A stretch of DNA of 64,000 nt from Dictyoglomus thermophilum H-6-12 (GCF_000020965.1 NC_011297.1:1770525-1834524); one strand, 5' to 3'; positions 1-8,510 are shown, counted from the stretch's first letter. Notes: generated by a model from the sequence alone, not told the origin. Numbers and translations are program-made.

Positions 1-36
1 CATAACTTTAAAAATTGTCAAGGGGTATTTTTTATA

Positions 37-435
37 TTAATTTAAAATTATATAAATTTCAGTTGCCACCAACTCTTTTTTATTATTCTCAAAAATGAAT
101 CCATTTATAAAAACCTTACTCTTTATTTTAAGAAAACCAAAACCCACACTTTTATGTTTTTTCAATTCCAAACCTTTGTTCGTTTTCACAAAACTGGCAA
201 AATAAAATTTTGTGCCCGAAGTTATTTTTATACTTACCACATCATTCCTCACAAATCCCTTTATATTTTTACTATGGCTTTCAACCTTTACTTTAAGAAG
301 CCCAGAAGGACCAATAAACATTATAGACCCTTTAATATTAAAATTTTCTCTTGGTTTTGCCTCAATCAACTCAGTGTTAATAAGAGAAAACACTAATAAC
401 AAGAGAAGAAGAAAAATAAATTTCTTAAATCTCAT
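37..435 (-). CDS. Secreted hypothetical protein
   Basis: A 132-aa protein I do not recognise. Residues 1-26 form a clear signal peptide: two early basic residues, a long Leu/Phe-rich core, and a likely cut after the small residues near position 26. The remaining ~105 residues are rich in Val, Ile, Lys and Phe with no Cys, as in a small secreted beta-sandwich or OB-like domain. A strong Shine-Dalgarno (AGGAGG) lies about 8 nt before the ATG at 435. It sits just downstream of the broken proC, on the same strand. Its function is unknown. Confidence 0.6.
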   Translation of the reverse strand: MRFKKFIFLLLLLLVFSLINTELIEAKPRENFNIKGSIMFIGPSGLLKVKVESHSKNIKGFVRNDVVSIKITSGTKFYFASFVKTNKGLELKKHKSVGFGFLKIKSKVFINGFIFENNKKELVATEIYIILN

Positions 436-456
436 TTAAAATACCTCCTTTTAAAA

Positions 457-1214
457 TTAATTCACCCTAAAAAGCTCATCTGCCCTTTCTTTTATCAGTT
501 TTCTCTTTTCAAGGGTTTTTTCAAAAACCTCATCAAAAATTTTAGGAAGATAACTCTCTAATACTTTAACCCCTTCTTCGGTTATTCCCCCTTTTGTGGC
601 AACTTTTTCTATTATATCTTCAAAAGTCAAGTTCATATTATAAATTAACTTTGCAGTACTATATTACCACGTCTTCTCTCATAGTATTGTTATGTCTCAA
701 GGAAGATTTCAGGAGTTCATTAAAAATAGAAGCTAAAAATCCTGACGCACAACTTGTTATCTCTACTGCAAAAGGAAAATCTTCCTCTCTTATTCTCTTC
801 ACCTTACTTATCTTCTCAAATAGCGACTTTATAAAAACCTTGTTCTCTTCTCTAACTTTATCATTATGAGAAATGAGGGTTATTCCCTCATTTATCTCTG
901 ACAATACTGTGGGAGTAACCTTTGAAATTTGCCCATCAAATACCTTTTCAATATTTTTCAAAAAATTCCTTTATTTCATCTAAAACTCCTTTTACTTCTG
1001 GCTGTTTCACACAGATAAAAATATATTTTGCCTTTTTTGCAAGATCTTTATTATTCTCTGCAATATTAATTTTAGGATAAACTTCTTTTAATCCTAAAAG
1101 CTTACTTTTTGTCCTTGTAGAAACAATTATTTCCTCTGGTTTTAATATTCTCTCTCCAATAAACTTTTTAACCAGCATACTTCCCATATTACCGTAGCCT
1201 ATAAAACCTATCAC
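457..1214 (-). pseudogene. proC: proC, pyrroline-5-carboxylate reductase, broken by two frameshifts
   Basis: Three consecutive reading frames together make one P5C reductase, which reduces pyrroline-5-carboxylate to proline with NAD(P)H. The N-terminal piece (1214-948) has the Rossmann motif GFIGYGNMGS and the family segment IFICVKQPEV. The middle piece (about 961-661) has the PTVL and EG(I)T segments. The C-terminal piece (about 660-457) carries VATKGGITEEGV, the proC signature region. The first break falls at a run of six T (minus strand) near 960; the second, near 660, is not in a homopolymer. Two independent breaks argue for real decay, although sequencing error at the first cannot be excluded. 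No other proC is in the window. Confidence 0.85.
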
Positions 1215-1648
1215 CTACGCATCACCCCTTTGAAAATTTTTGCTATTTTAACATAACAATTATTCTTGCTCAAAATTTATCCTTTCCATACTTCATAAAC
1301 CTTGAAAAAATATGATTAATCTCTTATTAGACCATTCCCAAATAAAATATTTGCAAATTTATAGGCTTCTTTTGTCCTTTCCATACCCTATTTCACATTT
1401 AATCTAAAGAATAAGAAAAATAAAAAGATCCTACTGACTGCTTTTACTCATTTTTATAGAAATCTATTTTAATATATAATTAAATTCAAAATAATTGTGT
1501 AAAACGTTTTATCACCAAAATTTCAAAAAAGACAAAAATTTGTCCTCTTAAAATAAAGATTTTATCAATACTTCCAAGTAAGGTAAATTTGAAAATCAAA
1601 TGATATTAAAGTAAAATATATCCCAAAAAGGGGAAGGGTATTTGAAAA
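1215..1648. other. Non-coding stretch; right part is the conserved leader of cassette A
   Basis: No convincing ORF. Positions 1215-1405 are very AT-rich and show nothing I can name. From about 1408 onward the sequence is clearly homologous to 8511-8700, with shared blocks such as ACTGCTTTTAC and ACAAAAATTTGTCC. It leads into the secreted-peptide gene at 1649. Conservation of about 240 non-coding bases in front of both cassette copies suggests a promoter or regulatory leader rather than chance similarity. Confidence 0.6.
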
Positions 1649-1999
1649 GTGCTAAAGAATTATTTCTTGGGTAAAATTAAAAATCTCTTAGTATGTTTTT
1701 CTTTATTATTTTTGCTACTCGGAGCAATTGTTTTAGGTAGTATGGAGGAAAGTAAAACAATAATACTGAATGGAAGAATATATAACCTTATTCCACTGAG
1801 CAAAGTTCTGTCCATAAGAGTTGTTGCTTCCTCTGGTATGTTTACTGAGGTTACTACCTCCTGTTCCTATGGAACTGTAGGTGCAAATATTGCTTGGGCA
1901 AAAGGACAAGCAAATTTCAGAGCTTATATAGGAATAGCGGGAGTAGGAGGCACTATAGGATCATTTTCTTTGAGTGTCTCAGATTCGGTAATTCTATAA
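1649..1999 (+). CDS. Small secreted protein, bacteriocin-like (function unknown)
   Basis: A 116-aa protein starting at GTG, with a purine-rich GGGGAAGGG about 10 nt upstream. Residues 1-31 are a signal peptide (basic start, Leu/Phe core, ending near LGS). The last ~60 residues are rich in Gly, Ala, Ser and Thr with a single Cys (in TSCSYGT), ending in a Ser/Val-rich tail. It is followed 46 nt later by a small basic membrane protein and then by ABC-2 permease genes. That layout resembles a peptide bacteriocin with an immunity protein and exporter, but I recognise no family. In copy B this gene is deleted except for its last codons. Confidence 0.55.
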   Translation: MLKNYFLGKIKNLLVCFSLLFLLLGAIVLGSMEESKTIILNGRIYNLIPLSKVLSIRVVASSGMFTEVTTSCSYGTVGANIAWAKGQANFRAYIGIAGVGGTIGSFSLSVSDSVIL

Positions 2000-2045
2000 G
2001 AAAAGGAGGGTATTTTAATGGAAAACTTATTAAAGATTATAAAAG

Positions 2046-2219
2046 ATGTCTTTTGGTCCAATGACTCTTAAGAGACCTATAAGATTTTTAATTCAAATAT
2101 TAGTTCTATTCATATGTTCTGTAACCGTGCTTAGAATTTTAGTAGAGATTTTTTCTATCATAATTATTAATTTAGGAATATGGACGGATAAACTCTTAAA
2201 ATTATTAGGTTTAGGATAA
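2046..2219 (+). CDS. Small membrane protein of cassette A (possible immunity protein)
   Basis: A 57-aa protein (or 52 aa from the ATG at 2061). It has a basic N-terminus (LKRPIRFLIQ), one long hydrophobic helix, and a C-terminal amphipathic segment WTDKLLKLLGL. The copy at 8810-8965 preserves the protein with mostly conservative changes (for example VLRILVEIF / ILRIFVDIF), which supports coding. The strong Shine-Dalgarno (AGGAGGG) instead serves an out-of-frame ATG at 2018 that gives a 17-residue peptide. Translation may therefore depend on reinitiation, or a longer gene has frameshifted. A role as immunity protein for the upstream secreted peptide is only a guess. Confidence 0.55.
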   Translation: MSFGPMTLKRPIRFLIQILVLFICSVTVLRILVEIFSIIIINLGIWTDKLLKLLGLG

Positions 2220-2277
2220 TCTAATAAACAACTTTATTTCACTTTTGAAGATAAAATGATAAGAAGATCTTAAATAA

Positions 2278-2559
2278 AGACTTAAAATTTATAGAAAGGC
2301 AAAAATAAGGGTAAGAGATGATGTGGATGAAGGAGAAATTAACAAAATAAAACTAATGCTTTTTGAAAAATTTAATGATGTGATCTCCGACTGTATAATT
2401 AAATCCTACTTACTGGATATAAGCTTCAAAAAACAAGATGTAAATTTATTAGAAATCCTAAGGTTTATTGCCAATTTCATACCTATAGAGGATATACATA
2501 ATGAGGATATTCAGACCGAAGAAGTAATCAAACTTATATATGAGGAAGCCCAAAGATGA
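2278..2559 (+). pseudogene. ABC transporter ATPase, C-terminal remnant
   Basis: Open without a convincing start from about 2278; a GTG at 2323 would give 78 aa. The last ~30 residues (PIEDIHNEDIQTEEVIKLIY) resemble the C-terminal tail of ABC ATPases that pair with the two-permease ABC-2 family (PF06182). The stop overlaps the ATG of the first permease (ATGA). Walker A, signature and Walker B are all absent and not found upstream. I infer that the ATPase gene lost its catalytic part, perhaps when cassette A was inserted. It could also be a separate small hypothetical protein. Confidence 0.5.
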
Positions 2560-3350
2560 AAAAGTATATTTATATTGCTAAAGGATTTCTTCTGGAAAGG
2601 ATGGTTTATAGATTTTCCTTATTTTTTAATGCTTTAGAAAAATATATTTATATTTTATTGATTTTCTTTTTGTGGAAAGCCATATATAGAAGTTTAGGAC
2701 AGGAAAGTTTAAACATGAGCTTTGAAAGTACCTTTACTTACCTTTCCTTAGCAACCGCAATCTTTGGTCTTTTTCAGACCTGGGTAGACTGGGACATAGC
2801 TCAACTTATGTTAAGCGGAAATCTTTCCATCATTTTGACAAAGCCCTTAGACTTTCAGATTTATATGTTTTTCAAAAGAATCACATGGGTTATACTTAAT
2901 CTTTTAACTATAACTTTTCCCGTTTTAGTAATTCTCAGGTTTATTCTCAATATGCCCATTAGTATAGGCATTAATTTTTTATTCTTTATCCTTTCTGTAA
3001 TTATTTCATATTTAATATACTTCAGTATTGACTTTATCGTAGGAGTTACTGCCTTTTTTACTGAAACCATTTGGGGACTTTCAGTAACAAAAGACGCCAT
3101 AATCTTATTTCTCTCTGGAGGAATCATACCTATCCCTCTTTTCCCAGAAAATTTAAGGAAGATTTTAGAACTATTACCCTTTAAAACCATATACCATATG
3201 CCCATAGAGGTTCTTATCAACAAAAGCTATACCCTCCCCGATTATTTGAATTCCTTAATAGTACAAATCTTTTGGCTTTTTATCTTTTTAGCTTTAAGCA
3301 GAATATATTATAAATTAACAGAGAGGTTTATTAAGATAAATGGGGGATAA
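2556..3350 (+). CDS. ABC-2 family transporter permease (first of pair)
   Basis: A 264-aa integral membrane protein with about six hydrophobic segments. The N-terminal pattern, a short basic stretch followed by a helix starting near residue 20, is typical of the ABC-2 permeases that occur as tandem pairs behind one ATPase (PF06182). The ATG overlaps the stop of the ATPase remnant by 4 nt, and its end overlaps the second permease by 11 nt, so the three were one operon. Without an intact local ATPase the transporter is probably inactive unless another ATPase serves it. Substrate unknown. Confidence 0.75.
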   Translation: MKKYIYIAKGFLLERMVYRFSLFFNALEKYIYILLIFFLWKAIYRSLGQESLNMSFESTFTYLSLATAIFGLFQTWVDWDIAQLMLSGNLSIILTKPLDFQIYMFFKRITWVILNLLTITFPVLVILRFILNMPISIGINFLFFILSVIISYLIYFSIDFIVGVTAFFTETIWGLSVTKDAIILFLSGGIIPIPLFPENLRKILELLPFKTIYHMPIEVLINKSYTLPDYLNSLIVQIFWLFIFLALSRIYYKLTERFIKINGG

Positions 3351-4146
3351 ATCCAGATTAAAGTACTACATAAAGGTATATTTTTGGTTTATTGCTCAGG
3401 ATATAAAGGGAAGAATGCAATATAGGGTAGACTTCTTTATTAGTACTATTGGTATGGTAATCACAAATCTTTTTGGGCTTCTTTCTATATATGTAATTTT
3501 TAGATCCATACCAAATATTTTGGGATGGAATTATTATGAGATCCTGTTCATATATGGTTTTTCTTTACTTTCTCTAACTCCTTTGCAACTTTTCTTTGAC
3601 AACCTCTGGAATCTACCTTACTATCTAATCTCAGGCGATTTTATAAAATACTATCTTAAGCCCCTTAATATATTCTTTTTCTATTTTGCAGAAGTTTTTG
3701 ACATGAAAGGTTTAAGCCAATTAATCATAGGTATAATTACTCTCTCTTATGCATGGATAAAATTAAATTTAGAATTTAATCTCTTAAAATTTCTTCTTTT
3801 AATAATCTCCTTAGTAAGCAGTTCTTTAGTTATGGTCTCTCTTATGGTAATGGGGTCTGCAGTAGCTTTTTGGGTATTGAATGTAACTCCCCTTTTAAAC
3901 TTTATTTTTAGACTTAGAGAATATACAAGATATCCAGCAGATATCTTTGATCCATTCTTTAAATTTATCTTCACTTTTATAATCCCTATAGCCTTTGTAG
4001 CTTTTTATCCCTCCCAAATATTTTTAAGACCTCAAAATATCAATTTCTTAGTCTTTATCTCCCCTTTTGTAGGCATACTATTATTCTTCCTTGCTTATAA
4101 ACTTTGGATAAGAGGTACCAGAAGATATAAAGGAACAGGAGTTTAA
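3340..4146 (+). CDS. ABC-2 family transporter permease (second of pair)
   Basis: A 268-aa membrane protein with about six transmembrane segments. It shows the family features DIKGRMQYRVDFF near the N-terminus and an aromatic-rich LPYYLISGDF segment before the second half. It is the partner of the permease it overlaps by 11 nt (start ATG 3340, inside the end of the first gene). Both reading frames are intact although the upstream ATPase is truncated. It ends 5 nt before the promoter of the following nucleotidyltransferase gene. Confidence 0.75.
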   Translation: MGDKSRLKYYIKVYFWFIAQDIKGRMQYRVDFFISTIGMVITNLFGLLSIYVIFRSIPNILGWNYYEILFIYGFSLLSLTPLQLFFDNLWNLPYYLISGDFIKYYLKPLNIFFFYFAEVFDMKGLSQLIIGIITLSYAWIKLNLEFNLLKFLLLIISLVSSSLVMVSLMVMGSAVAFWVLNVTPLLNFIFRLREYTRYPADIFDPFFKFIFTFIIPIAFVAFYPSQIFLRPQNINFLVFISPFVGILLFFLAYKLWIRGTRRYKGTGV

Positions 4147-4151
4147 AGCTG

Positions 4152-4160
4152 TGCTATAAT
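4152..4160 (+). promoter_or_regulatory. Extended -10 promoter, probably giving a leaderless mRNA
   Basis: TGCTATAAT is a perfect extended -10 element. The ATG of the nucleotidyltransferase begins 9 nt after it (4170), with no Shine-Dalgarno between, so transcription should start 0-3 nt before the start codon. The identical arrangement precedes the second copy at 9780-9788. Confidence 0.75.
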
Positions 4161-4169
4161 AATTATGCT

Positions 4170-4604
4170 ATGTTTGATAAATTCTTTTCCTTTTCAGAAG
4201 ATACTAAGAAAGAAATAATTGAAAAGATAAAAAATATTCTCATACAAGAAGAATATATTGTTTTTGCCTATATTTTCGGATCCTTTGCTTATTCCGACAG
4301 ATTTAACGATATAGATATAGCAATTTATATTAAAGATTCCCCCAAAGATAAGGAGAGTATACTGAAATTGGAACTTGAATTAGAAAGAAAAGTTGAAGAC
4401 AAGATAAATATACCTACAGATGTAAGATTAATAAATAATGCACCATTAGGCTTTGTTTATAATGTCTTGAGCAACAAGATTGTGATCATAGATAGAGACA
4501 TAGATCTAAGAGCAGATTTTGAAAGCTTAATCTTTAGAAAATATTTTGACTATAAACATTTAATAGAAGAATATTTAAGGGAGATAAAAAATGCTCCAAT
4601 TTAA
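4170..4604 (+). CDS. MNT-domain nucleotidyltransferase antitoxin (copy 1)
   Basis: A 144-aa MNT-family nucleotidyltransferase. The polymerase-beta-like signature is present: Gly37-Ser38, then Asp47-x-Asp49 (DID), with a likely third acidic residue at Asp84. In MntA/HepT pairs this enzyme neutralises the HEPN toxin by adding AMP to its active-site Tyr. The toxin gene follows with a 14-nt overlap. The first ~40 residues and the promoter are nearly identical at DNA level to copy 2 (9798), while the rest is quite different, so the locus is a mosaic. Translation appears to start from a leaderless transcript. Confidence 0.85.
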   Translation: MFDKFFSFSEDTKKEIIEKIKNILIQEEYIVFAYIFGSFAYSDRFNDIDIAIYIKDSPKDKESILKLELELERKVEDKINIPTDVRLINNAPLGFVYNVLSNKIVIIDRDIDLRADFESLIFRKYFDYKHLIEEYLREIKNAPI

Positions 4605-5016
4605 TAGAGAAAAAATATCCAAACTCCTTTATGAAATGCGAAGAGCAGTAAGTAGATTAGACTCTTTGAGTAATGTGGAAAAGGAAGAATTCCTAAAAGA
4701 TCCTGATAAGGTTGACAGTGCAAAATATAATTTTATAATAGCCATTGAGTCTGCTATTGATATCTGCAATCACATAATATCTCAAAATGGACTAAGGCCC
4801 CCAAAAGATTATTCAGATACTTTTAGAGTTCTTTTTGAAAATGGCTTTTTGGAGAAAGAGTTCTTTGAAAATTTGGTGAATATGGTCAAGTTTAGGAATA
4901 GATTAGTACATATATATTGGGAGATTGATAATGAGTTTTTATACTCAATCCTAAAAAATAATGTTAAAGATTTAAAAGCTTTGATCAATAAAATAATTGA
5001 AATTTTAGAGCTTTAA
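4591..5016 (+). CDS. HepT-like HEPN ribonuclease toxin (copy 1)
   Basis: A 141-aa all-helical HEPN-domain protein. The RX4HXY active site is intact: Arg102, His107 and Tyr109 in RNRLVHIYW. In this family the motif forms an RNase active site that works as a dimer, and the Tyr is the target of AMPylation by the MNT partner. The gene overlaps the upstream MNT gene by 14 nt, as expected for a coupled toxin-antitoxin pair. Likely intact and active. Confidence 0.85.
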   Translation: MLQFNREKISKLLYEMRRAVSRLDSLSNVEKEEFLKDPDKVDSAKYNFIIAIESAIDICNHIISQNGLRPPKDYSDTFRVLFENGFLEKEFFENLVNMVKFRNRLVHIYWEIDNEFLYSILKNNVKDLKALINKIIEILEL

Positions 5017-5172
5017 GGTCCTTTCACCATACTATCCAAAAAATTACGAAAAAGCAATTTCTGAAAGTTTCAATTCCAAAATCTCACGCTTAATTTTTAA
5101 GTTTCTCATAAAATTTGGCTACTTACCATGCTCTCCACCTCATTTTTGAACATTAAAATACAGTTTGATAGG

Positions 5173-6429
5173 TTAATAACTTACCCACGGCACTTTTTTA
5201 CTCTTAAAATATTGAATCCTAATAAATCTAATTGCACTTATCATAAGGATAAAGAGAGCTCCAATTCTATAGATAACTTGAATATTTAACCCTGTTAGCA
5301 TCCTTTGACTTATAAGTAAAGAAATTACACTGCCTAAGGTAGAAGATACTATGTAAATAGAAAATATCTTTCCTCTATATTGGGAGGAAACATTTGCCAT
5401 TATAGCACTCATAAATCCTACCTGCAAAAGAGCATTGGCTATACCATTTAAAAAGAAAAGTATTAAACCTAAGGAAATGTTATTAGCAAAGGAAAATATG
5501 GTCAAAAAACTTCCAATAGATATTAGACCTACAAAATACAATTTATAACTTGTAATTTTCATATTTAAATTCCCCAAAATAAAAGAACCTATTAAAGCTC
5601 CTATACTTCCCGCAGAAAGTAAATAACCATACATAGCTTCAGAACTATGAAGGGCTTCTTTTGTAAAAACTACAAGCAAGTTGTTTATGGTACCACCTGC
5701 TAAAAGTGTCAAAAATTCAGTAACAAGTATATATTTTACAAACCTTCCTTCATTTATAAGAAACTTTATAGCTTCTTTTGTATCATTATAGAAAGACAAT
5801 ATCAAAGCTTTAGGTCTAATCTCCTTCTCAAATCTCTCTTCACCTGAGATAAAAGTTATTGATAATAAAAAGGCATTTATAAAAAAGGTTATAGAATCAA
5901 TGATAAAAGCAGGAATAAAACCCCAGAATTTCACTACAATGGCACCTAAAAATGGTCCTAAAACATCCACCAAATTCTCACTAAAATTGTTTAATGAATT
6001 TGCTGTTACTATATCATCTTTATCTTTCACAGTTTGAGGAACCATGGAATAAAAAGAAGTAGAGAAAAAGACTCCAGAAACACCATTAAGAAAAACTAAA
6101 ATATAAAATATCCATGGATCTCTTGCGATAATATAACCCAAAACTAAAAATCCATTGATTATTTGAGAAAATATTAAGATCTTTTTTCTTGAAATAAAAT
6201 CTGAAAACCATCCTGCAATAGGACTTACCAAAATAAAAGGCAACATAGAAAAAATACTAAAGATGGCTACAGCACTCGCAGAATTAGTAATTTGATAAAA
6301 TAAAATAGTCCTTGCAATCATGGTAAATCTTGTACCCATATTACTCTGAGAATATCCAAGCCATACCTTAAAAAAAGAAGGATTCTCTCTTAAAAATTCT
6401 ACAAAACGAAAAAATTTAAATTTACGCAA
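5173..6429 (-). CDS. MFS transporter, drug-efflux type
   Basis: A 418-aa membrane protein with about 12 helices. The major facilitator motif A is seen as GWFSDFISRKK after the second helix. The overall pattern, including SNMGTRFTMIARTILFYQ near the start, resembles the DHA3/MFS_3 group of macrolide or siderophore exporters. Start: ATG 6429, after a minus-strand promoter at 6536-6565. It is flanked by toxin-antitoxin and ABC exporter genes in the accessory region. Substrate not predictable. Confidence 0.8.
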   Translation of the reverse strand: MRKFKFFRFVEFLRENPSFFKVWLGYSQSNMGTRFTMIARTILFYQITNSASAVAIFSIFSMLPFILVSPIAGWFSDFISRKKILIFSQIINGFLVLGYIIARDPWIFYILVFLNGVSGVFFSTSFYSMVPQTVKDKDDIVTANSLNNFSENLVDVLGPFLGAIVVKFWGFIPAFIIDSITFFINAFLLSITFISGEERFEKEIRPKALILSFYNDTKEAIKFLINEGRFVKYILVTEFLTLLAGGTINNLLVVFTKEALHSSEAMYGYLLSAGSIGALIGSFILGNLNMKITSYKLYFVGLISIGSFLTIFSFANNISLGLILFFLNGIANALLQVGFMSAIMANVSSQYRGKIFSIYIVSSTLGSVISLLISQRMLTGLNIQVIYRIGALFILMISAIRFIRIQYFKSKKVPWVSY

Positions 6430-6731
6430 AAATTATCCCTCCCTCTCCCAAAAAGGTATCAAACTTCTTGCTTTCTAAAAACTTTTTCCCATCATCAAAA
6501 ACAAAAGCCTTACCTTAAACCCCTAAACAAACTTTATTGTATAAACCATCAATTTTTACTGTCAAGGCTTTCTTTTAACTCCTTTGGAAACTCACTGATG
6601 AATCTCTGAGAGCTTTTGACTCTTCATAAATATTTTTGTATTTAAAATCGCTATTAAAATAAAAAGTATGGGAATTATAAGAAAGAATGGTAAGAGAAAC
6701 TAAGGTTGCCATAAAAAGAGATTAGCGCATA
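6430..6731. other. Intergenic region with the MFS promoter
   Basis: About 300 nt between two minus-strand transport genes. Apart from the promoter for the MFS gene I see no ORF, RNA fold or repeat. The left part is pyrimidine-rich on the plus strand, i.e. the purine-rich leader of the MFS mRNA. Confidence 0.4.
6536..6565 (-). promoter_or_regulatory. Sigma-70-type promoter for the MFS gene
   Basis: On the minus strand a perfect TTGACA (6565-6560) is followed after 18 nt by TACAAT (6541-6536), about 110 nt before the MFS start codon. Both boxes are at or near consensus. Confidence 0.6.
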
Positions 6732-8441
6732 TTATTTTTCGTCTATTATCTCCACAATTCTTCCCTTACTGAGATAAACAAGCTTATCTACAAAGTTTTT
6801 TTCAAGCAAATTCTTGGGAGTAATAATAATGCATGTTGTATTTTTCATCTTTTCTTTTATAAATTTAAATATTTTTTCCTCTACTATTGTATCTGCTTCA
6901 GAGGTTGCTTCATCAAGTATAAGAATTTTGGGATTTTTCAATATGGCTCTAAGGAAGGCAATAATCTTCCTCTGCCCTCCAGATATTCTTACCCCTCTTT
7001 CTCCTATTACCGTATCAAGACCCTTTGGGAATCCTTCTATAAAAAAGTCGTATAAGTCTGTTTCCTTTAAGAGTTTTATTAATTCTTCATCAGAAATATC
7101 AGGTCTTGAATAAGAGATATTATTCTTAACAGTGTCATTAAATAGAAAAACATTTTGAGAAATAATCCCAATTTTTTCTCTTAAAGAGGAAAGCTTTATT
7201 CTCTCTAAATCAATACCGTCTATAAAGATCTTTCCTTTTTGAGGCTTATACATCCTAAGAAGTAATCGAATTAGGGTGGTTTTTCCACTACCATTAGGAC
7301 CTATTATAGCAACTTTTTCTCCTTCTTTTATTTCTAAATTTATATCTTCCAAAACCCTATTATTCTCATGATAGGAAAAAGAGACATCATTAAAAGATAT
7401 ATTTCCTCTTAATTCATTAATTTGTATATCACCTCCTTCCTCTTGCGTTATTTCCATAATTTCAGCTACTCTTTTCAGAGAAACCAGCGCTGGATAGAGA
7501 GTAAAATTAAAAGTAGCTAAACTTTGAATAGGAGCATAAAGCCTTTGTACATAAGCTGTAAAAGCAATATAGCTTCCTAAGGTAAACGTTCCATTTATTA
7601 TATCTATTCCGCCCCTCCATAGGATGAGAAGTCCTCCCAAAGCAGTAAGGGTTATGTTAAATTCTGCGAATAAGGTAAAGATTATACTTTGTAGAATATT
7701 CTTTCTTCCAAGCTCTTTAAACCCTTTCTCTATTTTTTCTGCTTCTCTTTCTTCTGCCACAAAAAGCTTAATAACTTCTGCTCCTGAAATCCTTTCTTGT
7801 ACTTTTCCCATCAATTTAGCAGAAGATTCTAAAATTTCCTTTGTAACATATGAGATCCTATCTGCTAAAGGTTTAAGAGCAAAATAATAAAAAGGGAGAA
7901 TTAAAAGAGCAATAATAGTCAACTTCCAATTGAGATAAAGAAGCATGCAAAGAGCAAAGATAAATTCTCCTAATCTTATTAATTGGCCTACTAAATTAGA
8001 AGAGAAAAATAAACCTAAGCCTTCTGCTTCTCCAATTCTACTTAGTAGATATCCTGTTTGTGCTCGATCATAAAAGGAAAAGGGCAGTTTTAGAATCTTT
8101 TTGAATAAATCACTTTTTAAAGTAACAATAATTTCTTGATTCAGTTTTACAAAAAGGTATTGAGTTATCCCCGAAAAGATGCTTCTTGCTATATGAAGAA
8201 CCGCCATGACAATGATCAAATTAAAAAGAAGTCTTACGTCTTTATTTCCCAGTAAAACCTTGTCAATTACCATTTTTGTTAAATAGGGAATGGGAACTGT
8301 AATGAAAGAAGAGATTATAAGAAAGATACTTGCAAGTATAAAACTTTTTAGATGAGTTTTTAAATAAGGAAATAATATTTTAAACTCTGATAGAGAAACT
8401 TTTTCCTTTTGAGGAAATAGAAAATCTAAATCTTCTTGCAT
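6732..8441 (-). CDS. ABC exporter, fused permease-ATPase, with atypical H-loop
   Basis: A 569-aa half-size ABC exporter of the MsbA/MdlB type: six transmembrane helices (about residues 35-310) fused to an ATPase. Visible ATPase motifs are Walker A GPNGSGKTT, Q-loop ISQNVFLF, signature ISGGQRK and Walker B ILILDEATSEAD. The H-loop, normally ITHR, reads ITPKNLLE, so the switch His is replaced by Pro. It would act as a homodimer, or with a partner not found here. It is divergent from the copy-B small membrane protein gene. Substrate unknown; lipid, drug and peptide are all possible. Confidence 0.85.
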   Translation of the reverse strand: MQEDLDFLFPQKEKVSLSEFKILFPYLKTHLKSFILASIFLIISSFITVPIPYLTKMVIDKVLLGNKDVRLLFNLIIVMAVLHIARSIFSGITQYLFVKLNQEIIVTLKSDLFKKILKLPFSFYDRAQTGYLLSRIGEAEGLGLFFSSNLVGQLIRLGEFIFALCMLLYLNWKLTIIALLILPFYYFALKPLADRISYVTKEILESSAKLMGKVQERISGAEVIKLFVAEEREAEKIEKGFKELGRKNILQSIIFTLFAEFNITLTALGGLLILWRGGIDIINGTFTLGSYIAFTAYVQRLYAPIQSLATFNFTLYPALVSLKRVAEIMEITQEEGGDIQINELRGNISFNDVSFSYHENNRVLEDINLEIKEGEKVAIIGPNGSGKTTLIRLLLRMYKPQKGKIFIDGIDLERIKLSSLREKIGIISQNVFLFNDTVKNNISYSRPDISDEELIKLLKETDLYDFFIEGFPKGLDTVIGERGVRISGGQRKIIAFLRAILKNPKILILDEATSEADTIVEEKIFKFIKEKMKNTTCIIITPKNLLEKNFVDKLVYLSKGRIVEIIDEK

Positions 8442-8510
8442 TTTTTTTAAACACCTACCTTATAATTTTGCTCATTTTATGAAAATCTATTTTCTTAATT
8501 TTAGCATGTC

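Larger units (their letters stand above)
1408..2222 (+). repeat. Cassette repeat, copy A (complete)
   Basis: Copy A of a diverged duplicated cassette: a ~240-nt leader, a secreted-peptide gene (1649-1999) and a small membrane-protein gene (2046-2219). Copy B lies at about 8511-8970 in the same orientation. Similarity covers the leader, the last codons of the peptide gene, the intergenic Shine-Dalgarno and the whole membrane-protein gene. Boundaries are by eye. Neither end shows terminal inverted repeats or a transposase. Confidence 0.7.
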
